Counted from the first letter of the stretch, positions 25,840 to 34,503 are shown. The stretch is DNA of 64,000 nt from Flavobacterium sp. (GCF_025352425.1 NZ_JANXTI010000031.1:62001-126000); one strand, 5' to 3'. The notes: generated by a model not told the origin, from the sequence alone. A program made the numbers and translations.

Positions 25840-26421
25840 ATGAAAATAGGATTGTATTTCGGAACCTTCAACCCAATCCACATTGGGCATATGATTATTG
25901 CGAATCACATGGCGGAACACTCTGATTTGGATCAGATTTGGATGGTGGTTACGCCACACAATCCGCATAAACAAAAGACTACTTTACTTGATGATTACCA
26001 GCGTTTGCATATGGTAACTTTAGCCACCGAAGATTTCACCAAAATTAAGCCTTCGGATATTGAATTCAAACTGACACAACCGAATTATACCGTAAATACG
26101 CTGGCTCAATTGGAAGAAAAATATCCTACGCATGCGTTTGCTTTAATCATGGGCGAAGACAATCTGAATTCGCTTCACAAATGGAAAAACTTTGAAGTCA
26201 TTTTGGCAAATCATGATATCTATGTGTATCCAAGATTAAACTCTGGTGAAATTGATGAGCAATTTGTCAATCACGCTAAAATCCATCGTGTTGGCGCACC
26301 GGTAATTGAACTTTCGTCCACATTTATCCGCGAAAGCATTAAAAACAAAAAGAATGTAGCGCCAATGCTTCCACAGAAAGTTTGGGAATACATTGATAGC
26401 AGTGCGTTTTATAGAAAATAG
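25840..26421 (+). CDS. nadD: Nicotinate-nucleotide adenylyltransferase
   Basis: Makes deamido-NAD from nicotinate mononucleotide and ATP. The 193-residue product has the nucleotidyltransferase signature GTFNPIHIGHM (about 8-18), the MGEDNLNSLHKWKN substrate loop and the C-terminal ISSTxIR-type motif, here ELSSTFIRESI. Normal length. Third gene of the yicC-gmk-nadD cluster. Confidence 0.95.
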   Translation: MKIGLYFGTFNPIHIGHMIIANHMAEHSDLDQIWMVVTPHNPHKQKTTLLDDYQRLHMVTLATEDFTKIKPSDIEFKLTQPNYTVNTLAQLEEKYPTHAFALIMGEDNLNSLHKWKNFEVILANHDIYVYPRLNSGEIDEQFVNHAKIHRVGAPVIELSSTFIRESIKNKKNVAPMLPQKVWEYIDSSAFYRK

Positions 26422-26458
26422 GGTAAAAATAATTGAACAAACATCATTTAAAAATGAG

Positions 26459-26466
26459 TATTTTTG
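26459..26466 (+). promoter_or_regulatory. -7 box (TATTTTTG) of gpsA
   Basis: TATTTTTG fits TAnnTTTG. A TTG at 26433-26435 lies 23 bp further upstream, within the usual range for the -33 element. The preferred gpsA ATG is 22 bp downstream. Confidence 0.6.
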
Positions 26467-26488
26467 ATAGCTATAAATGTTTATTTAC

Positions 26489-27484
26489 ATGAATAAATCT
26501 CCAAAATTTGCAGTTATTGGCGGCGGAAGCTGGGCTACAGCCATTGCAAAAATGTTATGTGTCAATCTGGATGAAATTGCCTGGTACATGCGAAACGAAT
26601 CGGCAATTGATCATATAAAAACCCAAAAACACAATCCAAATTATTTAAGTTCCGTTGAGTTTGATATCAAAAAACTCAGATTAACTTCGGATATAAACGA
26701 AGCGGTAGCGTACGCCGATTATATCATTTTTGCAATTCCTTCAGCTTTTTTAAATACCGAATTGGAAAAGTTAACCGTGAGTTTAAAGGGCAAAATTATT
26801 TTCTCTGCCATCAAAGGAATTGTTCCTGAAACGTTTCTGATAGTCGGGGAACATTTCAACAAAAAATACGATATCCCTTTTGAAAACATCGGTGTAATTA
26901 CTGGTCCGTGTCATGCAGAAGAAGTCGCATTGGAGCGTCTTTCTTATTTGACAATCGCCTGTGGTGATTCGGATAAAGCGGAAGTGGTTGCCAATGTTTT
27001 AGCAGGAAATTATATTAAAACCAAAATTTCGGACGATATCATCGGAACAGAATACGCCGCCATGCTGAAAAACATTTATGCTATTGCAGCCGGAATTGCA
27101 CATGGTTTGGGTTACGGAGATAACTTTCAGTCAGTCATAATGAGTAATTCCATTCGCGAGATGAAAAAATTCATCAGGAAAGTCCATAAAATGAAAAGAA
27201 ATATTAATGATTCTGCTTATCTGGGCGATTTATTGGTAACAGGTTATTCAGTGTTTTCACGAAACAGAATGTTCGGGAATATGATTGGAAAAGGATACAC
27301 AGTAAAATCTGCAATGATGGAAATGTCAATGGTTGCAGAAGGATATTATGCAGTGAAAAGCGCCTATAAACTTAATCAGGAATATAAAGCTAAAACGCCT
27401 ATCATTGATGCTGTTTATCAGATTTTGTATGAAGGAAAAGAAGCGAAAGCGGTGTTTAAAGAGTTAACCGAGAAGCTGGATTAA
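26489..27484 (+). CDS. gpsA: Glycerol-3-phosphate dehydrogenase [NAD(P)+]
   Basis: Reduces dihydroxyacetone phosphate to glycerol-3-phosphate for phospholipid synthesis. The 331-residue product has the Rossmann motif GGGSWATA near the N-terminus, AIKGIVPE, GPCHAEEV and the catalytic lysine region EYAAMLKNIYAIAAGIAHGLG. An ATG at 26477 would add four residues (MFIY); ATG 26489 gives the usual MNKSPKFAVIGGGSW start. A -7 box precedes it. Confidence 0.95.
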   Translation: MNKSPKFAVIGGGSWATAIAKMLCVNLDEIAWYMRNESAIDHIKTQKHNPNYLSSVEFDIKKLRLTSDINEAVAYADYIIFAIPSAFLNTELEKLTVSLKGKIIFSAIKGIVPETFLIVGEHFNKKYDIPFENIGVITGPCHAEEVALERLSYLTIACGDSDKAEVVANVLAGNYIKTKISDDIIGTEYAAMLKNIYAIAAGIAHGLGYGDNFQSVIMSNSIREMKKFIRKVHKMKRNINDSAYLGDLLVTGYSVFSRNRMFGNMIGKGYTVKSAMMEMSMVAEGYYAVKSAYKLNQEYKAKTPIIDAVYQILYEGKEAKAVFKELTEKLD

Positions 27485-27576
27485 AAAAGAAAATAGAAAC
27501 AAGAGTAAAGAAGCAAGATTTTAATATGGGTTTAATAACAATTTTTTTCTTTCTTCTTTCAGCGCAGCGGTCTTTA

Positions 27577-27984
27577 TTACCTCGCAATAACCCCATCCAC
27601 AAACAAGATTGGAACTTCTTCCACATAATCAGGAGTAATGGATTGCGCCTTAAAGATAAATTTTTTATCGTATAAAGTATTCTCAATGAAATAGGTTACC
27701 ATAAATTCATTGTTCAGTCGCAAAACAGCTGTTTCTAATAGTTCTATTTTAACAACAGAAACTGAGGGGACTTGAATAAAAACATGGCGCAGGAGCGAGG
27801 TTTTCTTCATTTCCCCATCGAGAGTACCAAAAGCTTTAGAAACTACCATTACAGAGTCTAAATCGAAGTCAGAATCATTAATCAGATAAACATACCAAAC
27901 CTTTTCCATAAAGTCATCGCTCCATTCCTGAACAGCAGCAAGGAAAACATTTTCTACTTTTGGTATTTCAATGTCTTTTTTCAA
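27577..27984 (-). CDS. Conserved hypothetical protein of Flavobacteria, TTG start
   Basis: About 135 residues starting at a TTG codon, giving KKDIEIPKVENVFLAAVQEW. No ATG lies before the first recognisable conserved segment. An upstream in-frame GTG at 28041 would add 19 residues, but these are encoded by repeat copy C and look like an artefact. The core (WYVYLINDSDFDLDSVMVVSKAFG, PDYVEEVPILFVDGVIA) resembles a small cytoplasmic family I recall from Flavobacteria, of unknown function. It is downstream of pheS on the same strand, separated only by the repeat. Confidence 0.7.
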   Translation of the reverse strand: MKKDIEIPKVENVFLAAVQEWSDDFMEKVWYVYLINDSDFDLDSVMVVSKAFGTLDGEMKKTSLLRHVFIQVPSVSVVKIELLETAVLRLNNEFMVTYFIENTLYDKKFIFKAQSITPDYVEEVPILFVDGVIAR

Positions 27985-27990
27985 TTGTGA

Positions 27991-28104
27991 ATTTTTAGGA
28001 GCTGATACCTGCTTTACGTTACAATCTTTTTGCTTTGTCACCCTGAGCGCAGTCGAAGGGCTTTTTTAAAGCAAAAAGGATTTCCACTGCAATCAGGGCT
28101 AGGG
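27991..28104 (-). repeat. Composite intergenic repeat, copy C
   Basis: Read on the minus strand it runs from GCCCTAGCCCTGATTG through GCAGTGGAAATCC to CAGCTCCTAA. Its stem arms CTTTTTGCTTT (28026-28036) and AAAGCAAAAAG (28068-28078) pair perfectly around a CCCTTCGACTGCGCTCAGGG core. It fills the gap between pheS and the 135-residue gene. Confidence 0.8.
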
Positions 28105-28110
28105 CTTCAG

Positions 28111-29130
28111 TTATATACTAGACTTAAACTGTTCAAGGAAACGCACATCGTTTTCATAAAACATTCTGATGTCGCCAATTTGGTATAACAACATTGCAAT
28201 ACGCTCGATTCCCATCCCAAAAGCGAATCCGTTGTATTCGTCAGGGTTGATGCCACAGTTTTTCAGAACGTTTGGGTCAACCATTCCGCAGCCCATAATT
28301 TCTAACCAACCAGTTCCTTTTGTAATACGGTAATCGGTTTCGGTTTTTAAACCCCAATAGATATCAACTTCGGCACTTGGTTCTGTAAATGGAAAATAAC
28401 TTGGTCTCAAACGTATTTTGGACTTCCCAAACATTTCTTTGGTGAAATATAAAAGAGTCTGTTTCAAATCAGCAAACGAAACATCCTTGTCAATATACAA
28501 ACCTTCAACCTGATGAAAAATGCAATGCGAACGTGAGGAAACCGCTTCGTTTCTGAAAACCCTTCCAGGTGAAATCGTACGAATTGGCGGTTTGTTGTTT
28601 TCCATATATCGCACCTGAACGGATGAAGTGTGAGTTCTCAGCAATACATCCGGATTTGTTTGGATAAAAAACGTATCCTGCATGTCTCTCGCCGGATGGT
28701 ATTCGGGTAAGTTCAGCGCAGTAAAATTGTGCCAGTCGTCCTCAATTTCCGGACCTTCGGAAACATTGAATCCTATTGTTGAAAAAATATCGATGATTTG
28801 ATTTTTTACCAGTGAAATAGGATGACGAGAACCTATAGTAATTGGCTCTGACGGACGTGATAGATCGCCATAGAAACCTTTTACTTCTTCTTTACTTTCC
28901 AGTTCTTCCTGAATGGCTTTTACCTTTTCTTCGGCAACTGTTTTCAACGTATTTATTACTTGTCCGAAGTCTTTTTTCTGGTCGTTTGGAATATTTTTGA
29001 ACTCCGTAAAAAGTTCTTTAAGCAAACCTTTACTACCCAAATATTTGATACGGAAATGTTCTAGAGCTTCCTTGTTTTTGGTGTTGAATGCTTTAGCTTC
29101 TTCAATATGTTCTTTAATCTTGTCTATCAT
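28111..29130 (-). CDS. pheS: Phenylalanine-tRNA ligase alpha subunit
   Basis: Charges tRNA-Phe with phenylalanine as part of the PheS2T2 tetramer; pheT is not in this window. The 339-residue product has an N-terminal coiled coil (about 1-90, tRNA binding), motif 2 around RTISPGRVFRNEAVSSRSHC with FHQVEGLYID, and the motif 3 region GFAFGMGIERIAMLLY. Normal length. The gap downstream holds repeat copy C. Confidence 0.97.
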   Translation of the reverse strand: MIDKIKEHIEEAKAFNTKNKEALEHFRIKYLGSKGLLKELFTEFKNIPNDQKKDFGQVINTLKTVAEEKVKAIQEELESKEEVKGFYGDLSRPSEPITIGSRHPISLVKNQIIDIFSTIGFNVSEGPEIEDDWHNFTALNLPEYHPARDMQDTFFIQTNPDVLLRTHTSSVQVRYMENNKPPIRTISPGRVFRNEAVSSRSHCIFHQVEGLYIDKDVSFADLKQTLLYFTKEMFGKSKIRLRPSYFPFTEPSAEVDIYWGLKTETDYRITKGTGWLEIMGCGMVDPNVLKNCGINPDEYNGFAFGMGIERIAMLLYQIGDIRMFYENDVRFLEQFKSSI

Positions 29131-29170
29131 CGTTCTGTCGTTGAAGGTGCAAATTTAGGCTTTTTACTAA

Positions 29171-29527
29171 TTACTCAATCACTTCTTTTTCCAGAAAATA
29201 ATTCACAATGGCTTCTTTCATCAAAACCGATTGTTCTCCGGCTTTTAATGGTGGCAATTCCTCTTTGATTTTGTAATGTGGCCAACCATCTTTATCTACA
29301 AAATCAAATTCGTAGAAACCGTAAGGTTCGAGCAAACGGCAAATGGCAATGTGCATCAAATTTAGTTTTTCATCTTTTTTGAAAGCCTGCTTGAATTGCC
29401 CCAATTCCTGCACTCCGATTAAGTATATGATTGCGTCTAAATCCAAAATATCTCCCTCAGCAAACTGATTGGAAAGGATTTGAACGACACTGTCCCAGCG
29501 GGTTTTTAATTGTTCGTCTCTTGACAT
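29171..29527 (-). CDS. Conserved hypothetical protein upstream of pheS
   Basis: A 118-residue cytoplasmic protein (MSRDEQLKTRWDSVVQILSN), mostly helical, with AIIYLIGVQELGQ and a central RLLEPYGFYEFDFVDKDGW segment. It resembles a small conserved Flavobacterial protein of unknown function. It is 40 bp upstream of pheS on the same strand, so possibly co-transcribed. The 3' end falls in a TACTAATTACTCAATCAC-like sequence that resembles the short repeats near yicC and gmk. Confidence 0.75.
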   Translation of the reverse strand: MSRDEQLKTRWDSVVQILSNQFAEGDILDLDAIIYLIGVQELGQFKQAFKKDEKLNLMHIAICRLLEPYGFYEFDFVDKDGWPHYKIKEELPPLKAGEQSVLMKEAIVNYFLEKEVIE

Positions 29528-29650
29528 TTTTTAAATAGAGAAAAGAAAATAGATGATAGATAATAGACTTTTTGTCTAAATTTCAATTACCAGATTCTAA
29601 GTTAGGATTGCAAAGATAGTTACCTAAAAGCTAAAAGCTGAATGCTACAG

Positions 29651-30397
29651 CTAATTTTTAATTTCCTTAATTGCGCTTTCTTCAATCCAACCGGTAGTTT
29701 CATCTGTAAGTTCTACTTTCTTCCAGTTGGCGATGCTTTCCAAAATATAAACTTTGGTTCCTTCATGTATTACAAAAGCGTCTGGCGCAGCACTTTTTGG
29801 TTCGCTTTTTACGGACGCCGTTTCCGCAAAAACAATAGCGGGTCTTTCGTTAGCCATTCGGCCTTTTTCATAAAAACCGGAAGCAGCACTTAAACCAATT
29901 CCGATGAGCCACAGAAACATTCCAAAAAAGAAAATACGCTTCAACATCGCTGTTCCCGAAAAGTAATAACCCACAAAAAACAGCAAAAAGAAGAACCCAA
30001 AAGCGACCGAAATCCAAGCCCAAGTGTCGTAATAGTATTTTGCAGTGAAATCCTGAATCAGTTTACTGAAGCCTACTTTTGGAATGACTTTGATGTCGTC
30101 AATCGCCATTTTTCGGGCAAATTCTAAGTTGGTTTTTATTTCAGTATCATTCGGATTCAGCAATAATGCCTTTTCATAATTGTAAATGGCCGGCGCTACT
30201 TTGTGCAATTTGTAATAGCAATTTCCTAGATTAAAATACAATTCTGCTGATTGTTTTCCTGAGTTTGCAACGCTTTCATAACTCGAAATTGCGGCTTCAT
30301 AATTTTCTTTTTCGTAGAATTTATTTCCCTGGTCAAAAGCATTTTGTGCCCAAAATGTTTGAGAAACGAATAATAGTATTAAAAGTATTTTTTCCAT
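29651..30397 (-). CDS. batE: BatE-like TPR/SH3 protein of the aerotolerance operon
   Basis: A 248-residue exported and membrane-anchored protein: signal peptide ending FWAQ, TPR-type repeats at about 20-100 (AELYFNLGNCYYKLHKVAPAI), two membrane helices at about 125-170, and a C-terminal bacterial SH3 domain (KVYILESIANWKKVELTDETTGWI). This layout matches BatE. It is the last gene of the MoxR/Bat operon and is separated from batD by the GxxExxY element. Confidence 0.9.
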   Translation of the reverse strand: MEKILLILLFVSQTFWAQNAFDQGNKFYEKENYEAAISSYESVANSGKQSAELYFNLGNCYYKLHKVAPAIYNYEKALLLNPNDTEIKTNLEFARKMAIDDIKVIPKVGFSKLIQDFTAKYYYDTWAWISVAFGFFFLLFFVGYYFSGTAMLKRIFFFGMFLWLIGIGLSAASGFYEKGRMANERPAIVFAETASVKSEPKSAAPDAFVIHEGTKVYILESIANWKKVELTDETTGWIEESAIKEIKN

Positions 30398-30443
30398 TTT
30401 TTAACCACGAAGTTCACGAAGAAGGCACGATGGACACAAAGAT

Positions 30444-30827
30444 TTAAAGTGTACCATTGATAATTCTTCGAACACCATCTTTTAAAAGTTTAACATTAAA
30501 ATTAATTAATAATCCCAATTTGCATTCTGATAATTTTAGATAAGTTAGCAATTGTGCCAAATGAACATCATTTAATGCCTCGACTGACTTTACTTCAACT
30601 ATAAATTTATTTTCAACAATTATATCTATTCTGTAACCAATTTCTAAATTGACGTCTTCATATATCAAAGGTAGCGGTTTCTGTTTTTCGACTTTCAGAT
30701 TTGTCTTTTTGAGTTCATAAAAAAGACATTCTTCATACGCACTTTCAAGTAAACCTGGCCCAGGAGCTTTGTGAACTTTCAGTGCGGATTCAAATACAAT
30801 TTTCGATATTTCTTCTTCTGTAATCAT
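30444..30827 (-). CDS. GxxExxY protein (PD-(D/E)XK nuclease-like)
   Basis: A 127-residue protein. The naming motif is G25-L-L-E28-S-A-Y31. Nuclease-fold residues are in place: D68 in GYRIDIIVEN, E78-V-K80 in FIVEVKS, and Q92-L-L-T-Y96 in the following helix, the pattern of the PDDEXK_3 family. It is therefore probably a catalytically competent nuclease-fold protein, of unknown biological role. No signal peptide. It is the only gene between inverted TTAACCAC...GGCACGATGG repeats and interrupts the Bat operon; its last codons overlap the left repeat. Confidence 0.92.
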   Translation of the reverse strand: MITEEEISKIVFESALKVHKAPGPGLLESAYEECLFYELKKTNLKVEKQKPLPLIYEDVNLEIGYRIDIIVENKFIVEVKSVEALNDVHLAQLLTYLKLSECKLGLLINFNVKLLKDGVRRIINGTL

Positions 30828-30836
30828 AAATTTTAT

Positions 30837-30929
30837 TTAACCACTAAGTTCACCAAGAACACACATAGCACACTATTTAAAATTTATTTTTTGTGACCAT
30901 CGTGCCTTCTTCGTGTTCTTTGTGGTTAA
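30837..30929. repeat. TTAACCAC palindrome, right end of the GxxExxY element
   Basis: Left arm TTAACCACTAAGTTCACC and right arm GTGTTCTTTGTGGTTAA are imperfect inverted repeats enclosing about 60 bp. The right arm matches the left end of the element at 30401-30440. About 93 bp, like the gene-less copies at 34513 and 37260. Confidence 0.8.
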
Positions 30930-30933
30930 GACA

Positions 30934-32700
30934 TTATTTTAATTGCTTTTCAAGTTCAGAAATAATTACCACTGCTTTGTCATAATCTTGCTGAATGGCT
31001 GTTTCAGAAGATTGTGCATAACGCGCCAGCTCACAGTTTTCGGTCAGATGGATAAACTCTGAAACCGTTTCTGAATTTGCTTTTCGCGAAAGCAAAAGTT
31101 CGGTTATCTTGTCTTTGCTCATTTCTGAAGTTTCAATGTTTAGCCTGGCTTTTAGGAAATTGTGCATTGCTTTTTCAAGCGCAATATAAAAGGGTTCTTT
31201 ATTGCCCAAATGTTTTTTGGCATCACCCAAATATTTCCTAGCCAAAGCATTCGACTTTTTGATTTTATTGCCCACTACATCATTGTCCATTTCGTCTTTT
31301 TTCCTTCTTCCGACAATCAAAAAAGGGATGGCCAAAAACGGTAAAATCATCAATGAATAAAACATACCGGAACCGAGAAAGTCATTCTGTTTGAGAGGTT
31401 TTAACGTTGTTTTTTGTTTGATATACGCAAACGATTTTGCGGCTTCAAATTTGGTTTTGGAAACATCATTCGGATTTGTTTTTTCTGAACTTGCCACACT
31501 CGGGCCATCCAAAACATTGATAGTTATGGGTTGGGAAGTGATGGTTTTATAACTATTCGAACCCAAATCAAAATAGGTAAAACTTAGTGGTTTGATTTGA
31601 TAATTGCCTTTGTATTGCGGAATTATTGTGTATTTATCTGAAATTCTTCCTGTCATTCCGGTCAATGGAGTTGTAACATTTTCGTCATGAACCGGATCAT
31701 ACATTTCTAAAGCAGAAGGCAAAACCGGCTTTGGCAACGTGAACAATTTCATGTTTCCGGTTCCAACAACACTTACATCTAAATCTAGAGACTCTCCATT
31801 TTTCAATATGGTTTTGGACGGTTTTACTTTGAAATCCATACGGCCGACAGCACCGGAAAAATCTTCGGGCTTTCCTTTTTCAGGCAATGCTTTTACATTG
31901 ATAATTTTACTTCCTGCCGAAACACGTTTGCTGTCTTCGGTAAGTAAGGCTTGCCCCCAAAAATTCCGCTTATTCGTTGGCACCTGGCAATCTATATCCA
32001 ATGAAAGCGGCTCAATTTCCAGTTTTCCGGATTTTTGTGGATATAATACTGTTTTTCGCAACACGACATAGCGGTAGCGTTCGCCTTTAAATATTCCGTC
32101 CTGCGCGACCAATTGTTTGATATCGATATTTTGGCTCCAGAAATCATTGTATTTTGGTTTGTTCAGCTCGCGCCAATTAGTGATTCCAATGTTGTAACTG
32201 AAATACAATTTGTAAACAACGGTAATTGGTTCGTTCAGATACGGATTTGTTTTCGAAATATCCGCAACCAAATACAGATTGTCATCCGCGCTAACCGCCG
32301 GTGCTTCGTTTGGATCTTTTGGAATTTCAACGGCGTTGGTCACATTAATCTTGACGGGTGACGTTTTATAAATCTGCCCATTGATATCAATCGAGGCCTG
32401 TTTTAGAGTTAAAGTCCCTTTTTGTGTAGGCAATAAAATAAAAATATATGATTTATTAAATGAACTTCTTCCGTTTATCCAGGATTGACTCACGGATTGA
32501 CTTGGTCCGCCAACGACTTTAAATCCGCAGGCTTCAAAATTCGGCGGGACAAAATTATCGCCATCCGCATTCATTGTAAAATCAACGCGAAGCCGTTCGT
32601 TTAATCCCAAGGTATTCTTGCTCACTTTTGCTTCAAATTGCACTTGAGCAAAAAGAGATGAGCTGATTAGTAAAACCGTTAAAATTATTATCCTTTTCAT
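30934..32700 (-). CDS. batD: BatD family protein
   Basis: Envelope protein of 588 residues: signal peptide ending LFAQ, a long beta-rich BatD region with repeated Ig-like strands (about 20-430), one membrane helix near 445-465 (MFYSLMILPFLAIPFLIVG) and a cytoplasmic helical tail. BatD is part of the Bacteroidetes aerotolerance/MoxR system, thought to work at the inner membrane with the VWA proteins. A TTG two codons upstream of ATG 32700 is possible; ATG is preferred. It follows batC with a 19-bp gap. Confidence 0.92.
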   Translation of the reverse strand: MKRIIILTVLLISSSLFAQVQFEAKVSKNTLGLNERLRVDFTMNADGDNFVPPNFEACGFKVVGGPSQSVSQSWINGRSSFNKSYIFILLPTQKGTLTLKQASIDINGQIYKTSPVKINVTNAVEIPKDPNEAPAVSADDNLYLVADISKTNPYLNEPITVVYKLYFSYNIGITNWRELNKPKYNDFWSQNIDIKQLVAQDGIFKGERYRYVVLRKTVLYPQKSGKLEIEPLSLDIDCQVPTNKRNFWGQALLTEDSKRVSAGSKIINVKALPEKGKPEDFSGAVGRMDFKVKPSKTILKNGESLDLDVSVVGTGNMKLFTLPKPVLPSALEMYDPVHDENVTTPLTGMTGRISDKYTIIPQYKGNYQIKPLSFTYFDLGSNSYKTITSQPITINVLDGPSVASSEKTNPNDVSKTKFEAAKSFAYIKQKTTLKPLKQNDFLGSGMFYSLMILPFLAIPFLIVGRRKKDEMDNDVVGNKIKKSNALARKYLGDAKKHLGNKEPFYIALEKAMHNFLKARLNIETSEMSKDKITELLLSRKANSETVSEFIHLTENCELARYAQSSETAIQQDYDKAVVIISELEKQLK

Positions 32701-32719
32701 ATTCAAATTTTCAAATTAA

Positions 32720-33466
32720 CTACCAATCTTTTTCAGCTTTTTTAGGATTGGCTTGCACTTTTTGCTTGTTTACCTTGTCCTGAATTTTTTTCTCTTCATT
32801 ATTTACAGCATCTAATAAATTCTCTAAACGTTGTTTTGAAATTCCGCCGGGTTGTGGTTTTGGTTTGCCTTGATCCTGATCTTTATTTTCTTTGTTATCC
32901 TTATCCTTATCGCCGTCTTTTTTATCCTTGTCTTTGTCTTTTCCATCTTTCTTGTCGTCCTTTTTATCCTTTTCTTTGTTCTTATCCTTTTTATCCTTTT
33001 TATCCTTGTCCTTTTTGTCATCTTTCTTTGGCGGGTTTTCCTTTAGCATCTTTTTGGCCAATGCATAATTATAACGAGTTTCTTCATCATCCGGATTGTT
33101 ACGCAATGCATTTTTATAAGCTTCCACCGCGCCACCATAATCCTTGTCTTTCATCAGGGTATTTCCAATATTGTGAAATGCGTTGTGTTTTTCTGTTCGG
33201 GTTTTAGCGTTTTTCAATGCTGTTGCGTAATGGTATTTGGCTTCGCCAGACTGATTTTGCCTGTAAACAGCGTTTCCTAAATTGTAGGAAGCAATCGATT
33301 TCTTCGGATTTTTAGATTCTGACATTCTGTATTCTGCTTCAGCATCATCGTATTTTTTTTCGGCAAAAGAATCGTTTCCTTTTGGCAAATCCTTATCTTT
33401 TTCCTTGTCTTGGGCTTTCGCCAAAAAGGAAATCAAAATCAAACCATATAAAAGCAACTTTTTCAT
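32720..33466 (-). CDS. batC: BatC-like TPR protein with Lys/Asp-rich linker
   Basis: A 248-residue exported protein: signal peptide, TPR repeats at about 50-130 (IASYNLGNAVYRQNQSGEA, NAFHNIGNTLMKDKDYGGAV, NPDDEETRYNYALAKKML), then about 75 residues built almost only of K, D, E and N (about 140-215), and a short C-terminal tail. The TAATG overlap with the batB stop indicates coupling. The low-complexity part is coded by repeated TCCTTTTT-like units and is likely to vary in length between strains. Confidence 0.9.
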   Translation of the reverse strand: MKKLLLYGLILISFLAKAQDKEKDKDLPKGNDSFAEKKYDDAEAEYRMSESKNPKKSIASYNLGNAVYRQNQSGEAKYHYATALKNAKTRTEKHNAFHNIGNTLMKDKDYGGAVEAYKNALRNNPDDEETRYNYALAKKMLKENPPKKDDKKDKDKKDKKDKNKEKDKKDDKKDGKDKDKDKKDGDKDKDNKENKDQDQGKPKPQPGGISKQRLENLLDAVNNEEKKIQDKVNKQKVQANPKKAEKDW

Positions 33467-34503
33467 TATTCCTTTTCATTAAATAAATTCATCTTCTTCA
33501 CCCATTTTGTCTTTTTCTCCAACAGGAAAACATCCAATAACAACAGGAAAAAACCAAACCCCAAAAACCATTGAAACTGCGACTTGAAATCGGCCATTTG
33601 GGTGCTTTCAAATTCTGTTTTCTGAATATTGTCTAAAGCGTGTTTCACATAATCCAGAACTTCTTTAGTCGAATTGCCGTCAACATAACCGCCGCCGGCA
33701 CTTTTGGCAATGGTTCTCAATACTTCTGCATTTCTTTTCGTAATAACGACTTCGCCATTTTGATCGCGCTGAAAGCTTTCTACAATTCCGTTTCTTTTTA
33801 ATGGAATCGTTCCGCCTTTTTCGGTTCCAACACCAATAGTCATTATTTTTAAGCCAACTTTTTTTGCTTCTTCTGCAGCATCTGAAGCGGAATCGGAATG
33901 GTCTTCACCATCGGAAATGATGATTAATAGTTTATTGGTTTTATCTTTTTTATCGATATAGGTTACAGCCAAATTAATAGCCTGGTCAATTGATGTTCCC
34001 TGCGCCGATATCATTCCGGGATTCATGGTTTGCAAAAACATTTTCCCAACACTGTAATCCGTTGTAATCGGTAAAACCGGGAAAGCACTTCCGGAATAGG
34101 CTATGATTCCGATGCGGTCGCTGCCCAAATTATTGATAATCTGAGAAACCAGTTGCTTGCTTTTCTCCAAACGGCTTGGCGCCACATCTTCGGACAACAT
34201 ACTTTTGGAAACATCAATCGCAAAAATGATATCGATTCCTTCGCGTTTTACGGTTTCCAATTTTGTTCCGATTTTTGGGTTAACCAATCCAATTATCAGA
34301 CAAGTTAAAGCCAATAAAATCACAATCAATTTCAAAACAGGTTTGAAAGCTGATTTTTCAGGGCTCAATTTTTTGATTAACTCCAAATCTCCAAACTCGC
34401 GTTGCTTCTTTCTTTTCCAAATTTGAATGTACAGGAAAAGTAGTGCCATTACCGGAATGACAAACAAAAAGTATAAATACCATTTTTCTTCTAACTCGTA
34501 CAT
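33466..34503 (-). CDS. batB: VWA-domain protein BatB
   Basis: Membrane protein of 345 residues with two N-terminal membrane helices (about 8-28 and 55-74), a von Willebrand A domain and one C-terminal helix (about 308-325). The MIDAS metal site reads D97-V-S99-K-S101, with IISDGEDHSDS and TIGVGTEKGGT later. The VWA domain faces the periplasm in the usual model. It overlaps batC by 1 base of start/stop. The upstream gap to batA contains a TTAACCAC palindrome. Confidence 0.94.
   Translation of the reverse strand: MYELEEKWYLYFLFVIPVMALLFLYIQIWKRKKQREFGDLELIKKLSPEKSAFKPVLKLIVILLALTCLIIGLVNPKIGTKLETVKREGIDIIFAIDVSKSMLSEDVAPSRLEKSKQLVSQIINNLGSDRIGIIAYSGSAFPVLPITTDYSVGKMFLQTMNPGMISAQGTSIDQAINLAVTYIDKKDKTNKLLIIISDGEDHSDSASDAAEEAKKVGLKIMTIGVGTEKGGTIPLKRNGIVESFQRDQNGEVVITKRNAEVLRTIAKSAGGGYVDGNSTKEVLDYVKHALDNIQKTEFESTQMADFKSQFQWFLGFGFFLLLLDVFLLEKKTKWVKKMNLFNEKE

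Larger units (their letters stand above)
30401..30929 (-). mobile_element. Putative 529-bp element: GxxExxY gene between terminal inverted repeats
   Basis: The outer 40 bp at 30401-30440 and the reverse complement of 30890-30929 agree at 36 of 40 positions. This includes the exact 19-bp block CACGAAGAAGGCACGATGG and the outer TTAACCAC. Inside lies one gene (30444-30827) of the PD-(D/E)XK-like GxxExxY family. The right end is itself a palindrome (30837-30929). The unit splits batD from batE. No target-site duplication is obvious. Mobility is inferred. Confidence 0.6.

Noticed and set aside
28042-28110. Terminator after pheS
   Set aside because: The hairpin there is the stem of repeat copy C, without a T run on the pheS strand directly after it; a terminator role is possible but not supported.
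32836-33207. 123-codon plus-strand frame rich in F, Y, C and L opposite batC
   Set aside because: It is the reverse translation of the Lys/Asp-rich linker and has no start context or homology expected.
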